64,000 nucleotides of DNA from Saccoglossus kowalevskii (Eukaryota > Hemichordata > Enteropneusta > Harrimaniidae): assembly GCF_000003605.2 (NCBI RefSeq), contig NW_003119425.1, positions 544,289 to 608,288 on the forward strand, given 5' to 3'. Made by a program: the position numbers and the translations under genes. The stretch's first letter is position 1. Every line of letters starts with the position of its first letter. Below, one piece after another: positions 38,574-52,000 of the stretch. Under the pieces are notes generated by a model. That model was not told the origin of the DNA. It saw only the letters and a list, made by a program, of their open reading frames with translations, and did no database searches.

Positions 38574-41500
38574 TCGATAAACTTTCTTTAGCGCAACCAC
38601 GTGACATGCACAGTTATGAATGGAGTTACCGCACAGGGTTGGGAATTGAGGAATGTACGAACGGAACAACACCGTGCAGGCGGACGATGCCAATATGGCG
38701 CTATGGGTTGTTCATTATTGCTATAAACTATTGTTACAGGGCTACCGTCATCGGTCGTATATTATCGATTGTCAGTCATCGCTCCCTCTTTCAACCTCAT
38801 CTGCCTAATCCTAAACATGATGACCCAATAGTTGCCAAAACAGTTACTCTCACTTGTCATAACAATATATTTGTATTCATGTTTGATCAAAGCTGACATT
38901 TCCGACTTCTCCTTCTACTTTAAAACTGTGAACTTGTTTTCAGTTTCGTGTACACTGGGTCAAGTGGTAGACGCGTGTGCTTTTGAAGGCATGATTTGAA
39001 ATGACATGGTTGAAATCCATACATTTTGTAGAAATCAATATATTTAACATGCAGGATAATTTTAATTACTAATTCTTTATTTCATGACAATACCGTTTTT
39101 TTTTCAATTATTATATTTCTCACGTTTCATGACATATTTTATGATGACAAATTATTTTGAAACCTTCTATTATAATTATATTCATAAGCTCTATTCTGAT
39201 AGCATCGGCGAGTGTTAGAGACTGTCGTCAATCGCCATGTTTTGAGATGAAGCCGCGATAACGATGTTAGTATATTATCGTAAACTCACAGCAAAACGAG
39301 TCTGACACCGTCTACAAGCAATGCTAGCGCTTGCGCAAATCTAGGTATTGAAATATTACACCCATTTCTACCATAGAAACGATATGCGTACAGTATGGAA
39401 GTATATTTGTATATTCGCTGATACACTACACTCGCATGTTCTAATGTTTTGTTTTCGAAGAATGAAGTTTGAACTAGTTTTATTGAAACGCGCAAATGTT
39501 ATTCTGGCTAAAATGAAATTAAGTGTTTACATAAACATATCTTCGCCCGTTTGCTAATACTACTATGTTGGTGCGCGTTGAAGATTTTATAAGAATTGCC
39601 TACTAGTACGCATCTGTGAGTGATGATATATACCATTATTATATTCACTCAAAGAAAACAAACAACATCCCTTTAAACACACCAGGAAAATGTCGTGTTA
39701 TAAATTCTATATTGTTTATGATGCAAACAAATAAATATATGTATACCTGTCAATGGATGTTGATGATATAAACAACATACAGTGACTCTAACTCGTCAAT
39801 TGTAAATTGCTTCATCCTCGTCATAGCAGGGTAATTTACATATTTGTATATCTTTACAAAACCGTCACCGTATGCTGAACTTATATTATTGTAAAATGAA
39901 CAACATTATTTTGCTATCTTGCACGAATGTAATAACATAACATGATTACGAGTGGACAAAATGGCAACTGTTAATTAACTTCTCGATTAAACGTTTGTCG
40001 ACCGGGAACGGTTTACGACAATATCCTTATTATTGGCTTCAAGTTCGAGGCAACTGAATTGGAACACATTTTTTCATCTTTTGAGTCTGTTTCTATCGTC
40101 TAACGACATTGATCGGCGCATTCCCGCATCTGCTATCGGCACTATGCCTCTCGGAGATAAGTAGCCGGGCATGCTTTTCCGGTGACCCCCATTATTGTTC
40201 ATTATGCGATTAACCCTTTCCTGACCACACTCTTTACTTATTAATTAAGCCGATATGTGGGTGGAATTCGTGCCCTTTCGGTAGAAAGGTCATATAGGAA
40301 GTAGGTGGAAGGTGGAGGTGGGGGTGGTGACGTGTACGGTGCATTCTACTGATAGAAGAGAGTCGTGATGAAATGTTTTGTCAACGAGTGTGTTTATCGC
40401 GAATAAGGTCAGACGGAAAATCCATATTCACAAATTCTCATGAATGCCCCAACAATGGTGTCGAGTGATATATATATATATAATTTTATTATACATGTTA
40501 TGTCGATAATGTCTGTGTGTGTAGCATGCTTTCCACACCCTACCATCAATCCCACAACCTGCAGTGAGTGCGAAAGTCTGATTTTTTTTAGAACGCGGCT
40601 GAACTCTGAACTTTGCTTTACACGACTCGAGGCGCATGTTTGATTAATGTATTTGTTAAGCGGACATTGACAGAAAACTTATAACCGTATACCGCCGAGA
40701 TTCAACAAATCCATCATCCGGTTTTTACTGAGATGCAAGAGATTCCTTTATTCGTATCCTTCACGCATTTTCAAACCAGAATAAATTCCCAGTCCCAAAG
40801 CAAGCACATCTTGTAGTCTTAATCTGAAATATATATATTCTGATTCATTTTCACTTACCTGCCGTTGACATACAGGACATAGAATTGTGGCCAATCACGC
40901 ACAGTTATCCAAAAACATGTATTGACGTAACTATTAAACTAAAGTGTGATCCGTGTCGCCTTTTGATGACAATTATTGTTTGCCATTCAGTAACATTTTG
41001 TCTCAGGGGAAGGTCCCAACGAAATGCGCGCGTTTCAATCATATGTAAAAAAAATATTTGTGACACAAAATCACTCAAACATCGTGACATACATTGACCT
41101 TAGTACAATTAGGACGATATTTCAAAGCGATGATGGGAAATCGAAAAATGTATTTCTACAATAAATAAATGCGAAAGTTCAAAACCCAAGGGCATCGGGC
41201 GAAGGTTACCTCTATACATATATCGCATTCATAATTGTATTAAATGATAGAAGGAAATAGCGTGAAACTCATAATCACGAGTTACGTACAATCTTGCAAT
41301 AACGGCGAATCCCTCGATATATTTTGTTTCAGTCAAAGAAGCAAACGTTGTAATATTAAACTGCAATGAAGGAATGTCGACCGGATTTTAACGCGAACTC
41401 AATATATTGAGAAGGAGGAGTAATGCATGTGCTTTTAGTCAGGCATACAAGGTACCCTGGATTTGAAGTCTATACAAATGTTTTGATGGTTTCTAATCCC

Positions 41501-42365
41501 TGAGACATTACACTTAATTAATCGCCATGGTGTCATAGAATTTTTTTCTAATTTTCACAAATCCAAGATGGTTTTAATATATATAACGGCATATCTTCAC
41601 TTTCCATTAATTCATCTTACACAAAACAAATATTAGAAATTCTATAATAATATAATCACCTATTCACAAAAAAACAGGACATAGGCGAAACGGGTAAATC
41701 TCGCAAAACAAGAATGTAACACAGCGCTTATTGCCCGTGTTTGCTCTCCCAGGTGTGACACAGTTGTATTTTATTTTAGGCAAATTTTAAATCGTGTCAT
41801 TGCCTTACAATATTGGCAAACCAAGCATGTTAACACAAAAACCCTAATGAACTAAATACCACCACAACTGAAAAGAGAACGTGCACACTTACATGCTTGT
41901 GTGTGAAAACATGTATTCATACATGGTACACAAACACTAAATCAATAATTCATCGCTGGCTGTGTAATGATATTACCAAGTCGTTTTTGTTTTGCAAATA
42001 CCGATACCTGATGGCGTGGTTTTGTTCCAACATAAGTATTCAATTCAAATCGCCATTCATGTGGGAGTATCCTGTACCAACAAGCTATGAATGTGAAAGT
42101 ACAAAACTACCATGTATTATGTATAAGGATGTCACACAGCAGCCTGGTACCAATATACAGTGACAGAAGGCAATAAGAGATATGGCGGATAGATGAATAG
42201 TTAACTCAACTGTATACACTCAGTAACATCTATTTTCCTTTATTGGAACCAGTATATTTTTGGAAAATATATTATATATATATATAATATGCTAATAGTT
42301 ATGAACAAAGAACATTTCTTTCACTATAAGAGAATTATATGTATATTGCAGTTCTAAAGTTACAA
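38574..42365. other. Non-coding stretch without recognised genes
   Basis: Several short frames occur, such as 38570-38896 (+), which begins inside the end of the helicase fragment but does not continue helicase motifs. TA-rich runs lie at 40468-40482 and 42264-42290; the latter is a near palindrome. Nothing else is assignable. Confidence 0.5.
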
Positions 42366-42720
42366 TTATCGCCGCCATTTTGAAACTATACCATTACTAA
42401 ATTGGACCGAAAGTGTATATTCCAGTCATATCAGAACTTTCTACTATCTGTAAAATACTATTCTAACTTTTGAACTGATCAGAGACATCAATAGTACGAT
42501 TTTACGGCAGCCGTTTTGAAGTTATGCAAATAAAGTGTATTTATGCAAATATGGAACGTGTAAGTAAATTTGAAGAGATATTCAAGTAGCTTTAAACAAG
42601 AAGGTTGTTATTTAAATCCCTAACCAATGTTAATTAGAGATGGAGATATGGCGTTTTATGGTATCACGGTGGCCATTTTGGATTTATTTTTTTCAAACCT
42701 TCACATTGCATATCGTGTGG
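42366..42720. repeat. Old diverged tandem repeat with GCC.CCATTTTG phasing
   Basis: A motif of the type GCCGCCATTTTGAAA recurs at 42371-42386, 42506-42520 (GGCAGCCGTTTTGAAGTT) and 42667-42680 (GGTGGCCATTTTGGATTT). The spacings are about 135 and 161 bases. The second copy is followed by TATGCAAAT. Intervening sequence is AT-rich and only weakly similar. This fits a decayed satellite or tandem repeat with about 140-160-base units. Confidence 0.45.
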
Positions 42721-43164
42721 TAAGTTCAAGTTCATACCTGACGTTTGAAACTGGACAACAATAATTATTATCTGTATGAGAAGTACAATTTGTAAACCTT
42801 TTCAAAATGCACATCTCTTAGATACTGATTATTCATTGTATTTCCGGAGTGCAATCTCTTAAGAACGCGGACATTAAGTAACTTCATATCTTTCTTGTGG
42901 TGATTTCAAAATATTAAATAATAAAAAAAATTACTTAAAATAATTGGGTTGCAAATGTAAATGGAGTTTATTATGAAATGCTTTGTTTTTTAATGTTCTT
43001 GCCAGTATTGTTTCAAAACGTTCTGGGCACCTGGTATTTCTATGATATTAATTTGACTTGATTAACTTATTATGCGGATATGAAGTAAACGAAATATTTA
43101 CGCATGCGCAGAAAAGGGGTGGGCGTATTATACAATACGCGTTAATGGACAAACCCCGTTCGAA

Positions 43165-43353
43165 TTGGCGACTGTGATGAAATTCGACAAAGCCAGATGC
43201 CTTGACATTTCCAAACTAGGCCCGGATACACGGCACGACAACGTTCATTTGCGAGGTCGCCCTGTACCCGACGTACCAATTTCATCGAACACGGTTGCCG
43301 AGTTACCCGCGTTTACAGGGGGCATCTTGGGAGTACTCTATTTGAAACGGTGA
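43165..43353 (+). other. GC-richer open stretch, possibly exon or CpG-rich regulatory patch
   Basis: A 62-codon plus-strand frame with above-average GC includes KARCLDISKLGPDTRHDNVH and PVPDVPISSNTVAELP. The first codon is TTG; an internal ATG follows. I do not recognise it. CGCATGCGCA at about 43101-43110 lies just upstream, so the whole patch may be a CpG-rich control region. Confidence 0.2.
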
Positions 43354-43670
43354 TTTTATTGACAGTAACGCGTGATAACAAATCGAGATGGCATTATATT
43401 CAAGGTATTTAACAGAACATATTCTTATTGTCGATCAACTGAATGCGCGAAGAACTAGTGATTACAATCGCGATTTCGGTCAAATCTAGAACGTTTTTGT
43501 TTATTATCCACGACGCGTTCGGGGACATACGCAAAGACTAAAATTTAGATTCATAAAGAGAGAGAGAGTTTATTGGAAATAAGTCTTTAATAGTTAACGA
43601 GAAGTCTGAGTACCTTAAGGTGGTGACAGATTTCTATACTAATCTCGTCTTAGCGAGGATATTCGTTCTG

Positions 43671-44045
43671 TTAATATGAATTGGGATGCAGAGTACAAAG
43701 CCGACGGTCTCCCAGCGCAGCGCGTAACGCAGTTGTCGTGGGACCACGTATCGGCGTGTAATCAATGAACACAGATCTAAAACCTGGGTCACTTGAATGG
43801 CGGCGCCTTTGTGTTATTATTGTCGAAGCGCTCATCGGATCAAGAAGGAATTTATATACTCGAGGTCGTGACATATTAAACTGTAGAAGTAGAGTAGAAT
43901 GCGAATTATCAAGAAATGCAGCTCTTCTAAAATGAGAACCGTTCTCTGAAGAGAAACTGGCCGACGTGACCAGCATCCGAAAACGTTGGAACTTCGAAGC
44001 ATGTACATTGTGAATTATGCCCTCAATAACCAAAATAATCACCAT
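43671..44045 (-). CDS. Secretory-looking hypothetical ORF or first exon
   Basis: A 124-codon minus-strand frame starts at ATG 44045; the frame also stays open a little upstream, but only from a GTG. Residues 1-16 are mostly hydrophobic (MVIILVIEGIIHNVHA) and resemble a weak signal peptide or anchor. The body is basic, with RPRVYKFLLDPMSAS and a patch QRRRHSSDPGFRSVFID. The layout loosely recalls N-termini of ANF-receptor-fold proteins, but no diagnostic motif is present. GC and CpG are higher than around it, and a CpG-rich area lies just upstream (44120-44220), as for a promoter. It could be a real first exon whose later exons lie leftward, a short gene, or chance. Confidence 0.25.
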   Translation of the reverse strand: MVIILVIEGIIHNVHASKFQRFRMLVTSASFSSENGSHFRRAAFLDNSHSTLLLQFNMSRPRVYKFLLDPMSASTIITQRRRHSSDPGFRSVFIDYTPIRGPTTTALRAALGDRRLCTLHPNSY

Positions 44046-44259
44046 GTATAATTTTGTGATCACCCAGTTGTCTTTAATCACATATGTGACTATTTTGACT
44101 TATTGCCTAAATTACCTCCATGACGTCATTACTACGGCATGCAACGTTGAACCCGTTCGCTGGCGTCCTACACCAGTCCAGTCGATGCATAATGCGCGCG
44201 TGAGACGTGGTACAGCGGCACCAAATCCTTTTAATAACCAGTGCCAAAGCGGCGATTAA

Positions 44260-46143
44260 TTAGTTTTTTCTAGAGCTTGCATGTAACGTATCCTTGTAAG
44301 TGCGGAGCTGATGAATAACATACAAGTCGATTAGTTATGTTTTATTTAAAGCGTCTCGCTTGACGCTTTAACCCTAAAAGTCGCTACGAAAAGAAAACAA
44401 ACATGTCAACGATTCCCTGCATATAGGAGGTGGATAGATTACAGTCTGCAATTATTTTCGAAAACACATGTGGGTCGATTGTAGCAGAGATAAATAACAG
44501 CTAATGCAATTAAGTTGAACATTGTCATTTTGAATTAAATTGTCACTTTGAATTAGAAAATTGATCAGACTATTATGATTTTTGTAATGACCATGCGCAA
44601 GTGTTGACCGGCCCCGATGTAGGTCCACACTAACTTATAAACATTATTATTAAATAGAACGCGATTACTACAATTTTCAGTAACCTACCTAAATTATCAT
44701 GATATTGAACTCAAATGTGTGGGGACTGTTAGTACGTCAGCATAGGAACCGGTGTTAGGGACGATTGTGCATCAAGGAATGAAACTGATAATTTTTTTCT
44801 TAATTTCAGCTTGCGCGGTACGTATAGAATAATATGCGGTCTGAGCATGATGCAAGTAAACGGTGCGACGACTGGCGTCCTACTGTTCAGATTCAAAAGC
44901 ATATATTAAGACGTATAATGCTCCCGAACCTCGTGTGACCGACATGTTTTTGTGTTTATAAGACTGTCCCACGCGTTTTTTTTTAAATGTTATCTCGGTA
45001 TTAAACGAAGGCGCACACGGCAGCCTGAAGCCATTCAATCACGATTGTATTAAACAAGAACTCACATGATTTTACTCGCACATCATACTGTCATTATCGA
45101 CCTAACCAATAAGATCTCGTACTCGTTTGACTGAGCAAACCACTTCACAGAACGGTGACATCAGTCATCTACAAGACAAACACTGCAATGACATTTTAGT
45201 GTACCCATATTGTTTAGTAAAATTGAACTAGGATTAAGTCCCCGGTCACAGTCGCATTAGTGACTTATGCTAAGGAAACTAATCAAAAAGTCCTATCCTG
45301 TTTTTATGGTGGTATTTAAGTGCAATTTTTCATTCAGCCACCGGTTATTCAACCAACCGCAAGGAACTCTAGATCTGGAACATAACTTAAGGATTAAACA
45401 ACAAAAATGTTAATCAAATGTTTTGATTCGCAAACACATCGTCAAAGCTTGTCGCTTATTTTATTACGCTCGACTGCAGAAGAGGGAAATTGATGTGCTT
45501 AGGGCAGGACATTTCATTTTTTTTGTTGCTGATGAAATTCATAGCCAATTAGTTGAAATCCAATCACTAACCACTGTGAAACACGTGACACACACTCTAA
45601 ACCCAATCGACCAGACGTCGTAAATTGTATTCACCAATTTCATACAGAAACGTTGTTTTGCTTATTCGTATTATACTAGTCTTTGATTGGGTTATCGTCC
45701 GGAAAGTATTGTCTCGGGAGTATTGGAGAAGTCACGCTATGGTTGATTAGTGAGTCATTATACTGGGCGCTCTTGTCATTCTGAATAAATACGACACCGA
45801 TGAGATGTGGTAAAAGCTGCTACAGCCTCAAATTGTCAATAAAAATACAGAAACGGCTATTTTTAATTTAAGGCTGTAATTACAACACCGGAATAGAGGT
45901 GGGAGAGGTACAATAGACCTCTACAGATTGAAACCACCGGCAACAACCTATCATAATTTATTTCAGGCAAGATGGCGTCCACAATCATACTCCAAAAACA
46001 CTGCCATCATCGGACCACACACGTCCCGGCTGGCTAGTTCGGATTGTGCAGTGGTGTTCATCTAGCAGAGCCCATCAGTTCAATATTTGGTAGATGATAC
46101 AGTATTGTAATTACGGTTTATCTCTTCCATCAACAGAGAACAC
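44260..46143. other. Non-coding stretch without recognised genes
   Basis: AT-rich sequence with scattered short frames. A plus-strand frame at 45423-45623 (start TTG) reads moderately protein-like (RLQKREIDVLRAGHFIFFVA) but matches nothing I know. Confidence 0.5.
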
Positions 46144-46380
46144 ATTAATTGGTGTATGTTACTCCAGTCTTGAGTACGAAGTAACTCAAACCGAACCGAA
46201 CAGCGGTTCATGTTGAATATACTTGGCATATATGATCATTACGTTAGTACTAGACAAATGTAAGTGGCGTGGACGATATATTATTAATTGGTGTATTTTA
46301 CTTCAGTCGTATGTAACGCGAATAACTCAAACGGAACCGAACAGTGGGTCATGTGGCATGGACGAGATAATATTAAGTGC
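46144..46380. repeat. Diverged direct repeat, offset about 139 bases
   Basis: ATTAATTGGTGTAT, an ACTYCAGTC stretch, AACTCAAAC and GGAACCGAACAG-like segments occur in the same order at 46144-46213 and 46283-46353. A second, shorter repeat (GTGGCGTGGACGATATATTA at 46265 and GTGGCATGGACGAGATAATA at 46353) overlaps it with an offset of about 88 bases. This is a mutated tandem repeat without coding capacity. Confidence 0.7.
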
Positions 46381-48626
46381 CACTACCAAAGCCCGGAACT
46401 TCTGATTTTATTGGTTATTGATCAAGGACTTCATACAATTATGATCGAAGGGTGATTTCGAATGATATCGACACACGTATCATCATAACATGTTGTATAT
46501 TACACTTGTTTTTTCTCGGTTAATTAAAATTTCGAAATATACAAGTTTAATTATCCCTGCGTTTTCTGTCAACGATAAATCGTTTGTAAATTTATTAAAT
46601 AAATAACACTGTTGCTGTTTAGTGTATTCACCAGGCGTAATAACGAACCCAATATTAATTGCGAGTCCGCGTTATCACGAACCTATATTCACACCAAGAT
46701 TTGAGTCGGTCGCATGCATTGTACATTTACTTTTATTTTTATTTTAATGCACATGGGCAAAATAATTAATAACAATTCCCATGAACCATACATCCCAGAT
46801 GCATTACGTAACTCCAGCGATAAACATAAATCGAATACTCAAAGCGTGTGTGATACGGTTTGCAGAAAGGTCGCGGTGGCGTCAACGCCCTCTAATATAG
46901 AGTATGACCGCGGGGGCGAGCACCGGAACCGTGTTAACACTCATCGCAACACCTATCCGCTCATTATTTGATGCATTGAAATCTACCCTTTAAAAAACGA
47001 CCCTTATCTGAAAATAAAATCACGGTTTTACCGCCTTCATAAATTATTGTTATCTATTTGACTGAGTTTACAGTAACACATAGACTGACCAGAAATAATG
47101 TTATGATTATGATTTTCTCGTCTACAATAAATACAATAAATTTGAGAGTGTTTAATAGCTTGCTAGACGTCATTTTTTCGAATTTACAGCATGAAAACAA
47201 CTCATCAATAATATTTAATTTATACTTGCGTTTATTGTAAAATACCGCTTCTGATGTGGTACGTTTATAGTAAAAAATCGTTCCTCGTGATAAGGGACGG
47301 CAAAGACCAGGCGGCAAATTTGCCGTCATTGGCGTGCAATGTATAATGCTAATGCACATGTTTCGTATTATGTAAGCATAGTTTCGAAAGAAAAAAAAAT
47401 AACATCAGAATAACATCACTCGTATTACAAAGAATACGTGACACATATGACGATGATAACCTCAAGGAATCACATCTCATCTCATTCCACGTGTCTGTTT
47501 GTTTGTTTGTTATTTAACAAGCCTCCAGTGCATGGGCTCTGAATCGAAATACAGGTGATACGATGCCGCCTGGTGTACGTGTGTGCGATGATTGTGCGTA
47601 CGATGACAATGACATGACAATGATAATGATGGATAATACATAAATACATATAAAGATAAGCGACACACTGGTAATGTAGTTAATACACACTAACATCAAT
47701 TAGAAAAATGGATTGCAATTATAGTTGTGTTAAATCACACGAACTCGAGAACAATATGTTCCTGTGATTTTTGCATCTAATAACGAGTTGTAAATGTCGG
47801 CAATTCTCAGAAGGTACGACAACTGATGAAGAAAGTACTAATTTACGTCTGCGCTTTCACATATAACATTATGGTAAATAAAACTTTAATATAAGTTAAT
47901 TGCGACTAATAAAATGTATGTACGTAACATTCTTTGTAAGGTACTAGGTAGTAACTGTAATGAGGCCGCTGCGATCCACTGAAAAAAAATAGCAACGGTC
48001 TTTATGATGAACCATCGTTAAAGCTAATCTACCCCTCTGATACTCTCATGTGTCTTAACTGTTATAACAAGACATCATGAGAAGATACACTATTTTTGTA
48101 CACGTAAATATGTCGTAGTTTGTTACGTTATTGTCTCCAATGAATAATATAACACCAGTGTCTCAGTGGGCAAGTCGCGATGACAGTTTGGCATGCACTG
48201 TACTGACACATTAACATATCATGGCTTGCGATTTACAGACACTAGCAAACGTATAACAAATAATTAATATTACTTAATCAGTCTTACATTGAAATGTTGG
48301 TTCGCATCTTTAGTGAAAAAACTCAACTCAGTTGTAACAAGAAGTTGTTTTTCGTTTTCCTTATATATCGCTTTGATTTTAGAGTTTATAATTAGCCGGA
48401 CAACTAATACATCTAATACAACTAATACCTCAAATAATGTATCATCAGTTGTTGCACTACAATCACGATATATTTGATTTTGGAATATCACTTCTCGGGT
48501 ATATTGAAAGTCTCCGCACCAGTACGAGCGAATGTTCTTTCAACGTGTATATTTCAGGCGTCGAGTGTAATAGAGCTGGCGTCGTGCGTTCGGATTTAAA
48601 CAGTTCACATTCACCAATAAATCAAT

Positions 48627-48637
48627 GGGGGGGGGGG
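48627..48637. repeat. Run of 11 G
   Basis: An uninterrupted G11 tract in AT-rich surroundings. Length is prone to sequencing error and polymorphism. Confidence 0.9.
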
Positions 48638-49397
48638 TTGATATGATATGTATTATAATTAATGATTGGTGTTTGCATGTAAATACCACCCACTATTCCA
48701 TCAATAATACAACACACACACAACACACAATATTGTACAGGGTATAATAGGCAATACCTTACTTGTATCTATTTTTGCTTTAGTAAAAACATTCAACTTC
48801 AGAAAAACCATGTTTACATCAAAGTAAAGTCAGAATTCAAGTTCAACAACAAAAAGTCATTAAGGTGCGAGCAGTAGACGAACGAACAAAGCCTTTTACT
48901 ATGAAAACTGGTTTAACAAATTCCGAGCACAAATCCTCACGTCGTCTTAGAAGGAGGTGAAACATCACAACAATCTCACTTGCACTTTTGATAAAGAAAC
49001 ATATCTTTATTCTTCATTTCCTTCCTTTCGATATATCGGGTTAGAATCCCCGTCAAACTGACGTGAATGATGTAACCTTTCGCCATCAAATATAACACAA
49101 CTCGGTCACATGTTTATACTGTTTTCGTTCCCGTCACGGTGTTCTACGAGGTACCCCGTAGTGCGGCGCTTGCAATCCCCTGCAGACTACAGGAATTGCG
49201 CAATTTTTGCTTTTGTGTGCTTCTTTTTTTTTCTTCAGCGTGTGCCGCGTTCAACTTGTTGATTGATGCGTACTTTCAACTCGTAAATTTCAATAGATGA
49301 CATTTGAGTATTGTTAAGAACTGTTCCGCTGACATTTACTAACTTCTAAAGTTTTCGTTTAATCTCCCCTGGTTAGTAAATCGATAGGTAGCTTTCA

Positions 49398-49426
49398 ATT
49401 TTTTTTTTTTTTTTGAAAAAAAAAAA
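49398..49426. repeat. T17-G-A11 self-complementary tract
   Basis: Seventeen T, a single G and eleven A form a perfect potential hairpin with an 11-bp stem. It may be two fused poly-A tails in opposite orientation or a slippage product. Confidence 0.85.
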
Positions 49427-51169
49427 TAATAATGTAGAACGCTATTTCAGGACAACGTATCATGCGCACTTGTTTGTTGAACAACTTATAATGAGGACGA
49501 TGTGAGGGAGGTTTTCTATACACGTAACCAGACATGCATGATGCTGCCGGAGGCAAGTGTTCAATTTGACTTCGATCGTTTTCTCATCTTGTGTCATAGT
49601 TGCCAGGGCGACGATACATACAACGTTGGGAATCACCGTTTGATTGCCTTCTCCTTTTTCCTCCCGGTTTTTCCTCCTACGCGCATTAGGCTGATTTGCT
49701 AACCTGTAAATTACGACTTCCGTTACTGTGAAAATCGCCCTGTAAGTCTGCAACACAAAATACCTGTTTCGTGCTTTTTACTTTTTTTTTCTGAATCAAT
49801 TTTCCTTTTTTAATTACAACTGTCTCGCTGCGAGTAGTTCCATGCAATTTTCTTTTCAGTTCTTTCTAACATGTCTTAGAATAGAGTCGAGATTCACCGA
49901 AGCGCGCCATATTGAATAATGCATGCTAGTTAATGTGTAAATTCAAGTCAATTCAATTCACATTTCGAGACTCGAATGCATTCTTTCTCTGTATTTTACA
50001 TCCCCGGTATTTTCATGCAACTCGGAGAGATATAAATCAAAATGAATTGACATCAACAAATCCGTTAATACTAGTTAGACACGGGTTCTGGCAGGTAATT
50101 TCCTCCCCAGCCTCGTTCGGGAATGAGCTACCTCGTTAGTGGTGTCAAATTTCCCGGAAAGCAACTACATACGTCATAAATAGAGCTAGCGTAACAGAAT
50201 GGCGTAATCCGTTGCCAAGATTCCACGGATAATGTCTTGTTTCTTCTCAAATGCGCTATGTGCCAAACAAATGCGTAGATCTACAGCGGCATCAAATTGC
50301 AAACAGAAAAAAATCCATGCACATGTTCGAATCCGTAACCTAAAGACGAAATATATTGAGCTTCGTATAAACATAATTATACGTAATCTTAAAAAAACAC
50401 AAGATCCCGCGTTCATTTCGTGCTACTGCTAGCTAGTGAAGATATCTGTGCTATTCTTTGTGTGGCACATTTCATTCCACTTATATATGATATGTGTAAC
50501 AAAGCAATATTTAGTGATTGTTTCTTGTTAACCATAACATTACTTATATAGATTTATTAAATATATTGCCCGTCATTTCATTCTTGTACAGACTGAAGTA
50601 ATGTGACAACGAATTGAATCTACTAAACATGCCTCACGTTATTCTGCGATGTTCGCTGCAAATAACATCTTTAAATGACATCCATACAGAATTCCATACT
50701 TTAGCTTATAATAACTTTATCTTGCATAATCAGTGTGTGTGTGTGTGTCATTTACACATTTAGATGAACACAGTGCACATTCGCTAAGAATACACGTTGC
50801 GTATGCTAACCTGGTGAATCTACATTCTTTTACCGTTTTTTGTTAATCCCGTCTCTTGACCGATTAGATGTAATTGTTCGAATGATGTGTTTGATTGCAG
50901 TTGTCTAATTGCATTGGAGTTGATAGATCGTAGTTTAATAACAATTTATCAGCATGTGTGGAGACAGTATTATCTTCTCCGTGCAAAGAATAAGCACAAC
51001 TCGTGTCTTTCTACTGATTTCGTAGTTTGGTAATGTCAAACGAATTGGACAATGTGATTAGAAATGGGAAATAACTTGACAAGGCGCTATTTATTGCTGA
51101 CATAATTTCATCTTGTCCTGAAACACTCCTTATTTATTTGAAGAAAAAAAAAACGAACGCAATAATGCA

Positions 51170-51270
51170 ATGATGTAATTTTTATAACATTCTTTGTGAT
51201 AGAGTACTTTATACACTTTGTATGATTTTATGGTATCATTTAGTTCTGGTAAAAATGTAAACACCGATTA
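51170..51270. repeat. Dispersed diverged repeat, copy 1
   Basis: The segments GATAGAGTACTTTATA, TGGTATCATTTAGTTCTGGT and AAAAATGTAAACACCG recur in the same order and orientation at 51896-52000 with mutations. The pair lies about 725 bases apart. It is non-coding and may be a decayed element or the ends of one. Confidence 0.6.
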
Positions 51271-51765
51271 CATAAACAAACAACTTATAAATAATATACT
51301 ACATTACATATTTAAATGAGACATGAGGAAAAAACAATAATTGAATTAAACACATTATCAAAGGTTGGTCCTAACGAAGTTTATTTAAATTGTTAAAATC
51401 ATGGCAAAAATGAACACTAAATCCAGATTTGAAGTTGCTCGAAATTCGCACATATAATCAAATTTTGTTACGAGTAAATTTCACGTAATTAATTTTATTA
51501 CGTCTAATTGAGACCTTAGAATGAGATCTACTAGGGAAATTAGTGTATTTGAAATACGTTTGAAATATCATATAGTTAAGACTAATTAGAAGATTTGACT
51601 AAGCCGTCATAATCGAACTGTCCAATTGATTAACTGGAAAGTCTATTTCATTCTGACCTCCTCTGGCGATGATGCATGGATATATATACCGGTATATAGA
51701 GATATTTGCTGGAGCTATTGTACGGGCCACCGTGAGCTAGAATTTTCCATGTTATTCTATGCTCA

Positions 51766-51793
<28 letters not shown>
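51766..51793. repeat. (TA)n microsatellite
   Basis: About fourteen TA units lying between the two copies of the diverged repeat at 51170 and 51896. Confidence 0.9.
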
Positions 51794-51797
<4 letters not shown>

Positions 51798-51895
51798 TGG
51801 GTATTGTTTGAAAACAATAGCACTGGAATTTGTGTTTACAACATTCTATATGACGAGAAAATGCATTCACATAGTAAACTTTAACGAGATTAATA

Positions 51896-52000
51896 CAATC
51901 TTTTTAATATAGTTTTCACGATAGAGCACTTAATAACCTTATATACACATATCATTTGATGGTATCACTTTGTTCTGGTGAAAAATGCGAACACCGGTAA
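51896..52000. repeat. Dispersed diverged repeat, copy 2
   Basis: This carries GATAGAGCACTTAATA, TGGTATCACTTTGTTCTGGT and AAAAATGCGAACACCG, matching copy 1 at 51170-51270 in order and orientation. Confidence 0.6.

Larger units (their letters stand above)
46381..51169. other. Non-coding stretch without recognised genes
   Basis: No domain-like frame was found. Notable simple sequence: G11 at 48627-48637, T17-G-A11 at 49398-49426 and GT at 50733-50748. Short frames at 46714-46971 (+) and 47054-47359 (-) have no recognisable content. Confidence 0.5.

Noticed and set aside
38570-38896. 108-codon plus-strand frame after the helicase relic
   Set aside because: It shows no helicase motifs and is probably an incidental open frame.
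43110-43360. Ankyrin-repeat-like reading on the minus strand at the GC-rich patch
   Set aside because: Only a short NGVCPL-like piece matches the repeat pattern, and the frame contains a stop.
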